Of a stretch of DNA of 64,000 bases, positions 37,908-46,648 are shown in pieces (position 1 is the stretch's first letter; every line of letters starts with the position of its first letter). Location of the stretch: NCBI RefSeq assembly GCF_019039105.1, contig NZ_JAHPIV010000001.1, forward strand, positions 178,616 through 242,615, written 5' to 3'. The notes beneath the pieces are model-generated. The model searched no databases. It was not told the DNA's origin and worked only from the letters and a program-made list of their open reading frames with translations. Made by a program: the position numbers and the translations under genes. Source of the DNA: Desertibacillus haloalkaliphilus. Lineage in GTDB: Bacteria > Bacillota > Bacilli > Bacillales > KJ1-10-99.

Positions 37908-40900
37908 TTATCCCCTATTTAAAACAACATTTTTTTCCCCCAAAAGCCTCTGTAACTGTTCCAGACAAGCCGCTGTTCCACTGACACGATAATCGTCCGA
38001 CAAACGTCGTAGTTGACGATCATGATCATAGTAGAGTACAACCTCAATCGTGCCTGGAAATTGTTTTAACGTCTTCTGTACGTTTAGTAAAATTCCTTCC
38101 TGTTCATGTCTAGGTTCAATCTTTAAAAACAAGCGCTCAGGCTTTGCTGATAACTGTGACACTGCACCAACTTTTTCGGCAAAGAACTTCAATGCTTGCC
38201 CTTGCTGTTCACGTTTACCTTCAATAAAGACAAGTTCCCCTTTCTTGATCACATTTCGATACGCCTGATAGCTTCGCGGAAAGATGACAACCTCAAGCTC
38301 CGCAGACTCATCACTGACCACGGCAAATGCCATTTCTTCTCCCTTTTTCGTATTAATTTTCTTCAGTTGATCAATGAGCCCTGCAATACGTTGGGTAGAT
38401 CGCCCTGTTTGTTGTTTTACAGCTGCGATCGTGCTACGGGAATAAGAAGCAAGAATTTCCTCATATTCACTAATTGGGTGACCTGATAGATAAAATCCAA
38501 GAACCGATTTTTCATAGTCTAGCATTTCAATATGTTGAAAGGGCGGGACATCAATATATATTGGCTTGTCATCATCTGAGCGAAATAACTCACCTTTGCT
38601 TTTTGACTCTTGCTTACGCTGACCGAATTCAATCGCTTCTTCTAGTGTTGCAAGTAACTGTGCCCGGTGGTACCCAAATTCATCAAAGCAACCAGCAATG
38701 ATCAAGGACTCAAGGGCCCGTCGGTTGACATGCCGCAAGTCAACACGAGTACAGAAGTCAAATAAATCACGGTAAGGAGACGTCCGCTTTTGAATAATTT
38801 CTGCAACTGCACGGCTACCAACACCTTTGATCGCAGCTAATCCAAATTGAATCGAGTGTTCCTTGACCATAAATGCCCCTTGACTCCCATTAATCGATGG
38901 CGCTACTAGCGGGATCCCCTGTTGTTTTGCTTCAAACACATATTGCGAAATCTTATCATCAAGCCCAATCGCATTCGTTAAAAGCGAACTGTAAAAGGCT
39001 AATGGGTAATTGGCTTTCATATATGCAAGCTGATAGGCAATCACACTGTAGGCGACTGCATGACTGCGGTTAAAACCATAATTAGCAAATCGAACAATTA
39101 AGTCATAGACAGCCTCAGCCGTTGCCTGTTCGTATCCTTTATTTATTGCTCCTTGAACAAAGTGAACACGTTCCTCTTCAAGAACCTCACGTTTTTTCTT
39201 GCTAACCGCACGCCGTAATAAATCGGCCTCCCCTAATGAAAAGCCAGCCATTGTGGCTGCTATCTGCATAATTTGTTCTTGATAAACAATAACCCCATAC
39301 GTGTCTGCCAAGATCGGCTTAAGGTCAGGATGTGGATACGTCACTTGTCGTCGCCCGTGTTTACCTTCAATGTAATCAGGAATGTGCTCCATTGGACCCG
39401 GACGGTAGAGGGCATTAACGGCAACAATATCTTCAAACCGGTTAGGCTTTAGTTTTTGAAGTACACTACGCATCCCTGCTGATTCTAGTTGAAAAACACC
39501 CGTCGTCTCTCCTCTACCTAGAAGCTCGAACGTCTTCGGATCATCAAGCGGGAGATCTTGAATGATGACCGTTTCCCCTGTTTGCTGTTCAATCATTGTG
39601 ACCATTTGTTCTAAAAGAGTTAAATTTTTCAACCCTAAAAAATCCATCTTTACTAATCCTAATTCCTCTAATACATCCATCGGGTACTGCGTTAGACGAA
39701 CCCGGTCATGTCCACTTTGAAGGGGAACAACTGCTGTCAACGGATCTTGACTAATAACGATCCCTGCTGCATGTGTTGAAGCATGGCGTGGGATGCCTTC
39801 AATTTTCGATGCCAATTGAAACAATCGTTTCAATTCCTCAGACCGACTGATCATCTTTTTCAGCTCAACATTCCCTCTGACCGCTTCACTGAGGGTAATC
39901 CCCGGGGAACTCGGGATTTGTTTAGCTGCCGAATCGATTAATCGTTGCTCAAGCCCGAGCACACGCCCAACGTCACGCAAGGCCGCTTTAGCTGCCAAGG
40001 TACCAAAGGTAATAATTTGAGCGACATGGCTATGTCCATATTTATTGACGACATAATCAATCACTTCCTCACGCCTACGGTCAGGAAAATCGATATCAAT
40101 ATCAGGCATGGAAATTCGCTCAGGATTCAGGAACCTTTCAAACAATAAGCGATAACGAATTGGATCGACGTTCGTAATCTCTAACACATATGCCACTAGT
40201 GAGCCTGCCGCAGAACCACGTCCTGGTCCAGTGATCATCCCTTGTTGGTGGGCATAATTCATAAAATCCCAGACGATTAAAAAATAATCAGTATAATTCA
40301 TGTCATTAATGATGCTAAGTTCGTAGTTAAGTCGTGCCCTAATTTCTTCTGTAATTACCGAATATCGTTTCTTAAGGCCTTGTTCACACAGATGTTGTAA
40401 GTATTCTTTGGCACTACCCTCCATAGGAAGCGGATACTTCGGTAACACCTCCTGACCGAATGGAATCGTTACATGACAACGGTCAGCTATTTCACCACTA
40501 CGTTGACATGCTTCAGGGACGTCTTGTAAATTCTGTTCGATCTCACTCTCTGACATCAAATAATCGAGACTAGCAACTTCCCGGTGTTGATCAGTGACTT
40601 GCCTTCCTTCACCAATCGCTAGTAAACATTCATAGGCAACATGATCGCCTTTATCTACATAATGAACATGATTTGAAGCCACGAGCAAACAGTTTGTCCG
40701 ATTCGACAACGCTGCAAGGTCACTGATCAGTTGTTTTTCGATCGCTGTTTTCGAAGGCTGAATTTCAAGGTAAACATTCTCCTCACCAAAAAGAGACTGA
40801 TAATTGCTAACACATTCATTAGCTTGTTGAAAGTCACCATTCATCAAGTGCCCTTGTGGTTCACCACCATGAAACGAAGCGAGCGCAATTACGTTCTTTG

Positions 40901-41261
40901 TAGGTATGAGCTGTTCCTTTTTTAAAGTTGGCTCATGATATTCATTTGTTTGCGCAAGACTTGCAAACTTCATCAATTGCTCATACCCTTGATTATTTTT
41001 GGCTAGGAGAACGAGTTTGTGTCTACGGTCTCCTTTCTCCGTTGTCGTCACATCAACTTCAATACCAATGATCGGCTTTATTCCAGCCTCTATACACGCT
41101 TTATAAAACGGGACCACACCGTACATGACATTTTGGTCGGTAAGTGCTAGCGCTGAAAAGCCCAACTGCTTCGCTCGAGCAACTAAATCATCAACCCTTG
41201 CTGCCGCTTTTAACAAACTATATTCACTATGAACATGTAAATGGACAAACCCCACTTGCAT
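37908..41261 (-). CDS. dnaE: DNA polymerase III subunit alpha, DnaE type
   Basis: Second replicative polymerase of Gram-positives, which extends RNA primers before hand-off to PolC. 1117 residues: PHP domain (about 1-200, F-V-H-L-H-V-H-S-E-Y-S-L-L), family C polymerase core with the catalytic triad in P-D-I-D-I-D-F-P-D (near 390) and a third Asp near 550 (K-M-D-F-L-G-L-K), then a helix-hairpin-helix and a C-terminal OB-fold (about 960-1040). No proofreading exonuclease insert, as expected for DnaE. ATG 41261 follows AAAAGGGGAAG. It appears monocistronic. Confidence 0.97.
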   Translation of the reverse strand: MQVGFVHLHVHSEYSLLKAAARVDDLVARAKQLGFSALALTDQNVMYGVVPFYKACIEAGIKPIIGIEVDVTTTEKGDRRHKLVLLAKNNQGYEQLMKFASLAQTNEYHEPTLKKEQLIPTKNVIALASFHGGEPQGHLMNGDFQQANECVSNYQSLFGEENVYLEIQPSKTAIEKQLISDLAALSNRTNCLLVASNHVHYVDKGDHVAYECLLAIGEGRQVTDQHREVASLDYLMSESEIEQNLQDVPEACQRSGEIADRCHVTIPFGQEVLPKYPLPMEGSAKEYLQHLCEQGLKKRYSVITEEIRARLNYELSIINDMNYTDYFLIVWDFMNYAHQQGMITGPGRGSAAGSLVAYVLEITNVDPIRYRLLFERFLNPERISMPDIDIDFPDRRREEVIDYVVNKYGHSHVAQIITFGTLAAKAALRDVGRVLGLEQRLIDSAAKQIPSSPGITLSEAVRGNVELKKMISRSEELKRLFQLASKIEGIPRHASTHAAGIVISQDPLTAVVPLQSGHDRVRLTQYPMDVLEELGLVKMDFLGLKNLTLLEQMVTMIEQQTGETVIIQDLPLDDPKTFELLGRGETTGVFQLESAGMRSVLQKLKPNRFEDIVAVNALYRPGPMEHIPDYIEGKHGRRQVTYPHPDLKPILADTYGVIVYQEQIMQIAATMAGFSLGEADLLRRAVSKKKREVLEEERVHFVQGAINKGYEQATAEAVYDLIVRFANYGFNRSHAVAYSVIAYQLAYMKANYPLAFYSSLLTNAIGLDDKISQYVFEAKQQGIPLVAPSINGSQGAFMVKEHSIQFGLAAIKGVGSRAVAEIIQKRTSPYRDLFDFCTRVDLRHVNRRALESLIIAGCFDEFGYHRAQLLATLEEAIEFGQRKQESKSKGELFRSDDDKPIYIDVPPFQHIEMLDYEKSVLGFYLSGHPISEYEEILASYSRSTIAAVKQQTGRSTQRIAGLIDQLKKINTKKGEEMAFAVVSDESAELEVVIFPRSYQAYRNVIKKGELVFIEGKREQQGQALKFFAEKVGAVSQLSAKPERLFLKIEPRHEQEGILLNVQKTLKQFPGTIEVVLYYDHDRQLRRLSDDYRVSGTAACLEQLQRLLGEKNVVLNRG

Positions 41262-41380
41262 CTTCCCCTTTTTTTCTTCTCTATATTTTATAGATTATGC
41301 TTTCTTTTCCTTCTTAATTGTTACCGTTCCACACGAAATGGCTCAGCCATTACCCAAAATCACTTTTCCAGCCACCATTT

Positions 41381-41592
41381 TCTTGAAAGGCTCTGTTATC
41401 GTTGAATGTTGATATTGGGCTCATTTTATGGAAGATATGAATGAAATCCTATGAGAAAATAAATTTTCTCCATGATTTCATTCATATCTTCCAACTTTCA
41501 GTCCCTGAAAGGCGTGCGAAACTATGCTTTCGCACGAAATGAGCCCAATATCAACGAGCATCAACACTAAACTTTAACACAGCCTCTTGAAA
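41381..41592. mobile_element. MITE-like element with 8-bp target duplication
   Basis: A 196-bp element (41389-41584) flanked on both sides by TCTTGAAA (41381-41388 and 41585-41592). Its ends are related inverted repeats: GGCTCTGTTA on the left and, on the opposite strand, GGCTGTGTTA on the right. These continue into a perfect 19-bp inverted repeat (41408-41426 / 41537-41555, starting GTTGATATTGGGC). The interior holds a hairpin with a perfect 19-bp stem (41430-41448 / 41474-41492) and two smaller hairpins (41496-41510, 41513-41535). No open reading frame for a transposase, so it would be non-autonomous. An 8-bp duplication occurs in several IS families; I cannot assign one. It lies in the 568-bp dnaE-ytrH gap; nothing else in that gap is recognised. 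Confidence 0.8.
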
Positions 41593-41829
41593 AATCGATA
41601 CCACTCCTTGGAGTGCGCTAGCATACAAGGGTGAGTACACTGAAGTGAGAGAGGTCTTTCGTGATGTACTACTTATTAGTATGAAGAGGCTTGGTTATGA
41701 AAACAAGCATATCTTCCTGAGAGATTCAATATAAATAGATAAAGAGATAAACCTTCTAGATCGTTCGCATGACTAAGGAGTTTTAAGATGAACTAGCAAC
41801 CAAACCACTTGTAAGTGAGGTGTTTTTGT

Positions 41830-42165
41830 ATGGACCGAGACTTTATCGCGACCCTTGTCATAGACTTTTTTGTTGCTTTTGGTGTCATTATCGGAGGGGC
41901 TTTAATTGGTGGAATTGGTGCGTTTTTAATCGGCAACCCCCCATTAAAAACGATACATGATCTAGCCGCCAGCCTAAAAATCTGGGCACTCGTTGCAGCG
42001 ATCGGAGGAACATTCGATGCGATTACTAGCTTAGAACGTGGTCTATTTTACGGAACACATGATGATATTTTCAAAACATTATTTATGATCTTCGCTGCCC
42101 TTTGTGGTGCTCATACAGGTACAACTCTCATTCAATGGATCACGCAGGAGCATATCGGTCAATGA
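41830..42165 (+). CDS. ytrH: Sporulation membrane protein YtrH
   Basis: A 111-residue membrane protein of the YtrH family, needed with YtrI for efficient sporulation and made in the mother cell in B. subtilis. It contains F-V-A-F-G-V-I-I-G-G-A-L-I-G-G-I-G-A-F (first helix), A-L-V-A-A-I-G-G-T-F-D (second) and a third hydrophobic segment ending in a short polar tail. I start at ATG 41830 with GTGAGGTG at 7 nt; the upstream ATG at 41815 lacks a site. Its stop overlaps the ytrI start (ATGA), so the two are coupled. Plus strand, opposite dnaE. Confidence 0.9.
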   Translation: MDRDFIATLVIDFFVAFGVIIGGALIGGIGAFLIGNPPLKTIHDLAASLKIWALVAAIGGTFDAITSLERGLFYGTHDDIFKTLFMIFAALCGAHTGTTLIQWITQEHIGQ

Positions 42166-42665
42166 GGATCCCCCCATATTATCAGCACCCGGGATGGCAA
42201 CGGTTTCTCGCCGGGGTCGTGATCGGCATGCTTATTGGCTGGTTATTTTTTCTTTATCATTTTGGTCACGTACACGAGAAGCTAGTCATAGAAATAAGGA
42301 AGCAACAGATGACAATCGAAAATCAAAAGAAAGATATCGAAACATTGCGCAGTGATCAAAGAAGGTTAAATGAGGAAAATCAGAAGAAACTAACGATCCA
42401 GGACATAGAGATCGAATTTACGAACGAGCGCAAATTAAGGTTAAACGAATTAACACTCTATGAACTCAGACAAAAAGCGATTGATGAATTAAACTTTCTA
42501 AAAAACAAAGACATCGAAACTGTCGCTGAAACAAAAGATTTAATGATTCGAACGATTGAAAATAAGGTGTTTGAAATTGAAGATAGCCGCTATCAGCTCA
42601 ATGTGGAGGAGCTTTATTTATTTACAACACTTGAAATGCACATGAAAATAGAACTCGTTAACTAA
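42162..42665 (+). CDS. ytrI: Sporulation membrane protein YtrI
   Basis: A 167-residue protein with one N-terminal transmembrane helix (about 15-35) and a long charged coiled-coil region (about 40-110), matching the YtrI family that acts with YtrH in sporulation. The ATG at 42162 overlaps the ytrH stop as ATGA, with AGGAG 11 nt upstream; longer readings start inside ytrH and have no site. The C-terminal part is acidic and hydrophilic, probably outside or in the intermembrane space. The exact role is unknown. Confidence 0.86.
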   Translation: MRIPPYYQHPGWQRFLAGVVIGMLIGWLFFLYHFGHVHEKLVIEIRKQQMTIENQKKDIETLRSDQRRLNEENQKKLTIQDIEIEFTNERKLRLNELTLYELRQKAIDELNFLKNKDIETVAETKDLMIRTIENKVFEIEDSRYQLNVEELYLFTTLEMHMKIELVN

Positions 42666-42809
42666 AAGAAATGGTATAAAAATAAATATTATTTTTGAAT
42701 TTTGTTAAAAATAAACTCATTCGCATTCATTTTCCGTTATAATATAAGGAAGTTGATTACTGATCCATATGGCTTTATAATCCATCTATTCTTTTGGGAG
42801 GTGTTACAA

Positions 42810-43019
42810 TTGGATGTAACAGGTAAAGAAATGATCATTAATCGCAAAGAAATGGCTCTAAAAAAAGTAGACAAAATCAAAGCGGGGTACTCTGCGTTTG
42901 CCGAAACTAAAGAAGTCGCTGATTTTATTAAAAAAGAATTAGCTAAAGAAAATATCGAAGTATACGAAGACAATACGGAATTAGGTTCTTGGTTTATCCC
43001 CAAAAACAAAAAGGACTAA
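42810..43019 (+). CDS. ytzJ: Small conserved protein YtzJ-like
   Basis: A 69-residue hydrophilic protein that I match by position (between ytrHI and nrnA) to the small Bacillus protein YtzJ. The start is TTG at 42810, preceded by GGGAGGTG at 6-7 nt; upstream in-frame codons lack a site. It is rich in Lys and Glu and ends G-S-W-F-I-P-K-N-K-K-D, with no signal peptide or membrane span. Function unknown. A TATAAT at 42739-42744 may be its own -10. Element B directly follows and probably ends transcription. Confidence 0.65.
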   Translation: MDVTGKEMIINRKEMALKKVDKIKAGYSAFAETKEVADFIKKELAKENIEVYEDNTELGSWFIPKNKKD

Positions 43020-43026
43020 AATAATA

Positions 43027-43134
43027 GAGGCTGTCCCATAAGTGACTTCTCATCTACAACAATATGTATAACTTTCCAATCAAGTTATACATATTGTTCA
43101 GATGGCTGTTTCTTAACCGGGAGAGCCTCTATCG
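43027..43134 (+). repeat. GGCTGTCCC-ended hairpin element downstream of ytzJ (element B)
   Basis: It starts GAGGCTGTCCCATAAGTGAC, identical over 19 bases to the minus-strand start of element A, and ends CGGGAGAGCCTCT, which pairs with the start. Inside is a perfect 16-bp hairpin (43059-43074 with 43082-43097, arm ACAATATGTATAACTT). Followed by a short T-rich tract; a likely terminator for ytzJ. Confidence 0.65.
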
Positions 43135-43173
43135 TCTTTTATTATTGGCATCCTCTAAACGACGAACAAATGG

Positions 43174-44115
43174 TTACCCCTGTAAACATAGTTCATCTAA
43201 TTCACGAATGATTTCTTCTGTCTCTTCCCATGATGATGCTTTAGCTCCTGAGGCTAATGGATGTCCACCACCACGATAACGAGTTGCGATTTCATTTACA
43301 TGCGGCCCCTTTGAGCGTAAACGTACACGTATGTTTCCATCTGGCTCCTCAACAAAGAAGACCCATGCGCGCATTCCTTCGACATCTGAAAAGGCATTAA
43401 CTAATTGTGACGATTCACTTGTAGTAACATCAAATTGTTGTAAGATATCCTTTGTAAGCGACATAATCCCTAACCCCGAGTCTAAGACATGGAAATGTTG
43501 CAAAACATACCCCTCAAGTCGAGTCAGTTTTAACTCCTTCCGGTAAAGGCTGGAATAAAATGCCGTTTGATCAAAGTTTTCCTTCACTAGCTCACTCGTA
43601 TACCGCAACGTTTTTGCTGTCGTATTCGGATAGCGAAAGCGTCCTGTATCTCCAACAATTCCAGCATACAGCAACAGTGCTGTTTCTTGACTTAAACGAA
43701 AACCGTCCTTCATACCATGCTCGAATAATTCATAAATCATTTCACTTGTGGAACTCGCTTGCGTATCGACCCAAACGAGATCGCCATATGGTTCTTCATT
43801 GGGGTGATGATCAATTTTGATAAGATAGTCCGCAGATTGATAGCGTTTGTCACTAATTCTTTCCGAATTGGCGGTATCACAAACAATTACTAAGGCACCG
43901 TCATAAACAGCGTCTGAGATTGTGTCCATAGTCGCTAAAAAAGTTAACGATGGCTCTTCTTCACCGACAACGTAAACGTTTTTGGTAGCATCATAGTCTT
44001 TGATAAGTGTAGCGAGAGCGACTTGTGATCCAATCGCATCAGGATCTGGTCGTTCGTGCCGATGGATAATGATTGTGTCATAGTCGTTAATTTTAGAGAT
44101 AATCTGTTCATGCAT
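43174..44115 (-). CDS. nrnA: Oligoribonuclease/pAp phosphatase NrnA
   Basis: DHH/DHHA1 phosphoesterase that degrades nanoRNAs (2-5 nt) and dephosphorylates 3'-phosphoadenosine 5'-phosphate. Metal ligands appear in R-H-E-R-P-D-P-D-A-I-G-S (about 19-30), V-C-D-T-A-N near 86 and D-H-H-P-N-E-E near 110. The DHHA1 domain has R-G-G-G-H-P-L-A-S-G-A near 295. 313 residues, equal to B. subtilis NrnA. It also clears pGpG in some bacteria, which may connect with the c-di-GMP protein at 2.8 kb (inference). Confidence 0.95.
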   Translation of the reverse strand: MHEQIISKINDYDTIIIHRHERPDPDAIGSQVALATLIKDYDATKNVYVVGEEEPSLTFLATMDTISDAVYDGALVIVCDTANSERISDKRYQSADYLIKIDHHPNEEPYGDLVWVDTQASSTSEMIYELFEHGMKDGFRLSQETALLLYAGIVGDTGRFRYPNTTAKTLRYTSELVKENFDQTAFYSSLYRKELKLTRLEGYVLQHFHVLDSGLGIMSLTKDILQQFDVTTSESSQLVNAFSDVEGMRAWVFFVEEPDGNIRVRLRSKGPHVNEIATRYRGGGHPLASGAKASSWEETEEIIRELDELCLQG

Positions 44116-44256
44116 GGCTAATATAACTCCTTATCTTTTCATTAGTAAAATACAACCTCATCGGAGGAATCACCATTTGATTCCGCTAGCAATTCAGTAT
44201 AAGACAAGGTACAATGGATGTATATCTATGTATGCTAGCAACGGGAGGAATGTAGG

Positions 44257-44562
44257 ATGGCTTTTACGATTTTAATCGTTTTTTCAGCAGTATTCTTTTT
44301 CTTTTATAAAATTAAACATTGGCGTTCTAAAGCACCTGTTGAAAAAAGATGGCTGCAAACGAAAGCAAATATGGCATTGGGATCGTTTCTTGTTGCCTTT
44401 GGATTAAACTTACTCGTCTATACACGAGGGACAATTGATATTGTCATCGGGTCAATCTTCACACTGTTAGGCCTTGCAAATGTTATCTTAGGTTACAAAG
44501 CCTATCGCCACTATTTACCGCAAGTTATTGCCGAAGCAGAACAAGCAACAAAGAACGCTTAA
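44257..44562 (+). CDS. ytpI: YtpI family membrane protein
   Basis: A 101-residue membrane protein with three hydrophobic segments (about 3-18, 37-56, 59-80) and a short acidic C-terminus, the YtpI family pattern. Position between nrnA and ytoI is conserved. The ATG at 44257 has GGGAGGAATGTAG upstream. Divergent from nrnA. Function unknown. A hairpin element with a long T-tract (element C) follows the stop. Confidence 0.85.
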   Translation: MAFTILIVFSAVFFFFYKIKHWRSKAPVEKRWLQTKANMALGSFLVAFGLNLLVYTRGTIDIVIGSIFTLLGLANVILGYKAYRHYLPQVIAEAEQATKNA

Positions 44563-44569
44563 CCTCTAA

Positions 44570-44664
44570 AAAAGGGCTACCCCATTAGTGGCTGCTCACC
44601 TCGAGTAAGGATTCTTATGACTCCTAAGGTGACGGTTCCTTGACTTGGGACGGCCCTTTTTTTG
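44570..44664 (+). repeat. GGGCYNYCCC-ended hairpin element and terminator downstream of ytpI (element C)
   Basis: It starts GGGCTACCCCATTAGTG and ends GGGACGGCCC, which pairs with the start, followed by eight T. Internal pairing TCACCT/AGGTGA. The layout matches elements A and B, here with the clearest terminator tail, ending ytpI. Confidence 0.7.
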
Positions 44665-44698
44665 TACAAGCAATCACGCATCATCATGTATATATGAG

Positions 44699-46021
44699 CT
44701 ATGCACGATCTAACAATTGTGCCATCATTAAAGCCTTTCCAACAATAGCACCATCATGATAGATTTCAACATCAATTTTTCCATGCTTACGTCCAATTTC
44801 TAACACTTTCGGTTCGATTTGAATCATGCTTTCAATTTGGACAGGTTTTATGAAATAAATCGTAATGTTCTCAACGACAAGGTCACCTTTTTTATACTTT
44901 CGTAATACACGGCTCCCTGCCTCTGTAACTAATGTAGTTAACACACCGTATGAAATCGTCCCGAGCTGATTGGTCATTTGTGGGGTCACTTCACACTGGT
45001 ACGTATAGTTTTCTTCACTTGAATCTTGAAAGCGGCTCGTAATTAAATCATCAATCGTATCTCCAACATGCGGCTGACGTTGAATCATTTGCAACGCTTT
45101 TAAGACATCTTGGCGACTAATCACCCCAATTAATTTTCGGTACTGATCAACAACAGGCAATAATTCAATCCCTTCCCAAACCATCACATGTGCAACAGAA
45201 GCGACCGATGTTTGCCCATGAACAGTAATTGGGTTTTTCGTCATCACCTTCTCTATCGGCGTTTGCCGGTTTTCTCCCATGACATCTTTAGCTGCAATCA
45301 TCCCTTGAATTTTCATTTTGTCATCGATCACAGGATATCGACTATGGCCAGTTCTTTCATTAAGCTCATGCCATTTTTCCACGGTGTTATCCGTCGTTAA
45401 GTAAAACGTGTCTTGTAGGGAAATAAGCACATCATCAACAAGAACAATTTCCTTTTTAATTAATTGGTCATAGATGGCGCGGTTGATCATCGCGGCAACG
45501 GTAAATGTATCATAAGTCGTAGAAATGATCGGTAATTCAAGCTCGTCAGCTAACTTAATTACTTCATCACTCGTCTCAAAGCCTCCAGTGATCAATACCG
45601 CTGATCCTGCTTCAAGCGCAAGCTTATGGACTTGATCACGGTTCCCTACAATTAATAGATTTCCCGCTTCAACATAACGCATCATCGCTTCCTGCTTCAT
45701 CGCACCGATCACGAAACGGTTTAGGGTCTTATAAAGCCCTTGACGCCCGCCAAGGACATGTCCATCAATAATATTAACAATTTCTGCATATGTTAACTTC
45801 TCAATGTTTTCTTTTTTCTTTTTCTCAATGCGAATCGTCCCTACCCGTTCGATCGTGCTGACAAGTCCTTGGTTTTCTGCTTCCTTAATCGCACGGTAAG
45901 CCGTTCCTTCACTGACGGTTAATGCTTTTGCAATTTGCCTTACGGATATTTTCTCGCCGATACCTAAGTCAGAGATATATTGTAATATTTGCTCGTGTTT
46001 TGTTGCCAACTGCCTCACCAT
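44699..46021 (-). CDS. ytoI: CBS-HotDog domain regulator YtoI
   Basis: A 440-residue protein with an N-terminal helix-turn-helix (about 8-60, I-R/Q-I-A-K-A-L-T-V-S-E-G-T-A-Y-R-A-I-K), a DRTGG domain (about 85-190), two CBS modules (about 200-310, with G-M-I-A-A-K-D-V-M and G-V-I-S-R-Q-D-V-L) and a C-terminal hot-dog thioesterase-like fold (about 330-435). CBS modules usually sense adenine nucleotides and the hot-dog fold an acyl-CoA. ATG 46021 has only a weak site. A symmetrical operator-like repeat covers its promoter, suggesting autoregulation. Targets unknown. Confidence 0.87.
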   Translation of the reverse strand: MVRQLATKHEQILQYISDLGIGEKISVRQIAKALTVSEGTAYRAIKEAENQGLVSTIERVGTIRIEKKKKENIEKLTYAEIVNIIDGHVLGGRQGLYKTLNRFVIGAMKQEAMMRYVEAGNLLIVGNRDQVHKLALEAGSAVLITGGFETSDEVIKLADELELPIISTTYDTFTVAAMINRAIYDQLIKKEIVLVDDVLISLQDTFYLTTDNTVEKWHELNERTGHSRYPVIDDKMKIQGMIAAKDVMGENRQTPIEKVMTKNPITVHGQTSVASVAHVMVWEGIELLPVVDQYRKLIGVISRQDVLKALQMIQRQPHVGDTIDDLITSRFQDSSEENYTYQCEVTPQMTNQLGTISYGVLTTLVTEAGSRVLRKYKKGDLVVENITIYFIKPVQIESMIQIEPKVLEIGRKHGKIDVEIYHDGAIVGKALMMAQLLDRA

Positions 46022-46027
46022 ACTTTC

Positions 46028-46093
46028 ATTCTTTCAACTGTATTCATTAAATCAGCATAAACTGTATTATACCTATTATACTGTTGAAAGAAT
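46028..46093. promoter_or_regulatory. Operator-like inverted repeats over the ytoI promoter
   Basis: ATTCTTTCAACTGTAT (46028-46043) and ATACTGTTGAAAGAAT (46078-46093) are inverted matches at 15 of 16 positions. A third half-site AACTGTATT recurs at 46060-46068, also present at 46036-46044. Two TATAAT-like hexamers on the minus strand lie between the arms. Confidence 0.6.
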
Positions 46094-46105
46094 CTGACTT
46101 CAAGG

Positions 46106-46354
46106 TCAGCTGTCATATCTCCTTGACTTTCCTGGCATTAACCGCCCTCGACGGCTACTTTCGTGTACCTCTGCTCGCTTCTTTTTGCCATATAACAGGC
46201 CTACCATATTCCCTCCGACAACCATTAATGCAAACGCTAGCCACATAAAGGCAAACGTTGTCGCTACTGTATCACCAGAAAACGGCAAACGTGGTAATCC
46301 AAAATACAAAAGCGCTAATGCGAGTAATAAACATAATAATAAGCGTTGATTCAT
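46106..46354 (-). CDS. Small two-helix membrane protein, unknown
   Basis: An 82-residue protein with two hydrophobic helices (about 5-20 and 32-52) and a strongly basic C-terminal tail (K-K-K-R, R-R-G-R, K-S-R-R). I start at ATG 46354 (M-N-Q-R-L-L-L), 8 nt from AGAGGAG. It precedes nothing obvious on the same strand and lies just upstream of ytoI. I do not recognise the family; codon structure and the clear ribosome-binding site make it a real gene. Confidence 0.7.
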   Translation of the reverse strand: MNQRLLLCLLLALALLYFGLPRLPFSGDTVATTFAFMWLAFALMVVGGNMVGLLYGKKKRAEVHESSRRGRLMPGKSRRYDS

Positions 46355-46477
46355 ATTTTCCACTCCTCTATTAAACGTTGTCCTAGTACTAGTCTATGTT
46401 CAGAGCGAAAAAAAAGAAGTATAACTATGACAATACGAGCTCATTACCTTAGATCATTTTATCCTTGGAGAGGCTTA

Positions 46478-46572
46478 TGAAGGACATTTCCTTGCCTTCC
46501 TCCGCCTGGTTTGTCCTTCATCTCCTTTATGAAGGACATTTCCTTGCCTTATTCCGCATGGTTTGTCCTTCA
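46478..46572. repeat. Two tandem hairpin units, 52-bp period
   Basis: Copies at 46478-46520 and 46530-46572, 43 bp each, 40 or so positions identical. Each begins TGAAGGACA and ends TGTCCTTCA, so each folds on itself with 9-bp arms. They lie in the ytkL-small-membrane-gene gap and are not coding. Confidence 0.75.
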
Positions 46573-46576
46573 ATTG

Positions 46577-46613
46577 AAAAAAGGACTGTCCTTTACTGTA
46601 ATGGACAGCCCCT
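46577..46613 (-). terminator. Terminator downstream of ytkL (element D)
   Basis: Minus strand GGGCTGTCC and GGACAGTCC pair around an 11-nt loop and are followed by TTTTTT. The arm resembles elements A-C but lacks the long interior. Confidence 0.85.
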
Positions 46614-46648
46614 TGCAATTTTTGTTTCTGTACGTTAATTCCTTACTA

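Noticed and set aside
41629-41640. Sigma-E-like -10 (CATACAAG) upstream of ytrH
   Set aside because: The sporulation genes make it tempting, but no -35 element is found at the right spacing (the nearest ATA is about 5 nt too far).
42739-42744. Complete sigma-A promoter for ytzJ
   Set aside because: TATAAT is present but no acceptable -35 or extended -10 accompanies it, so it is only mentioned under the gene.
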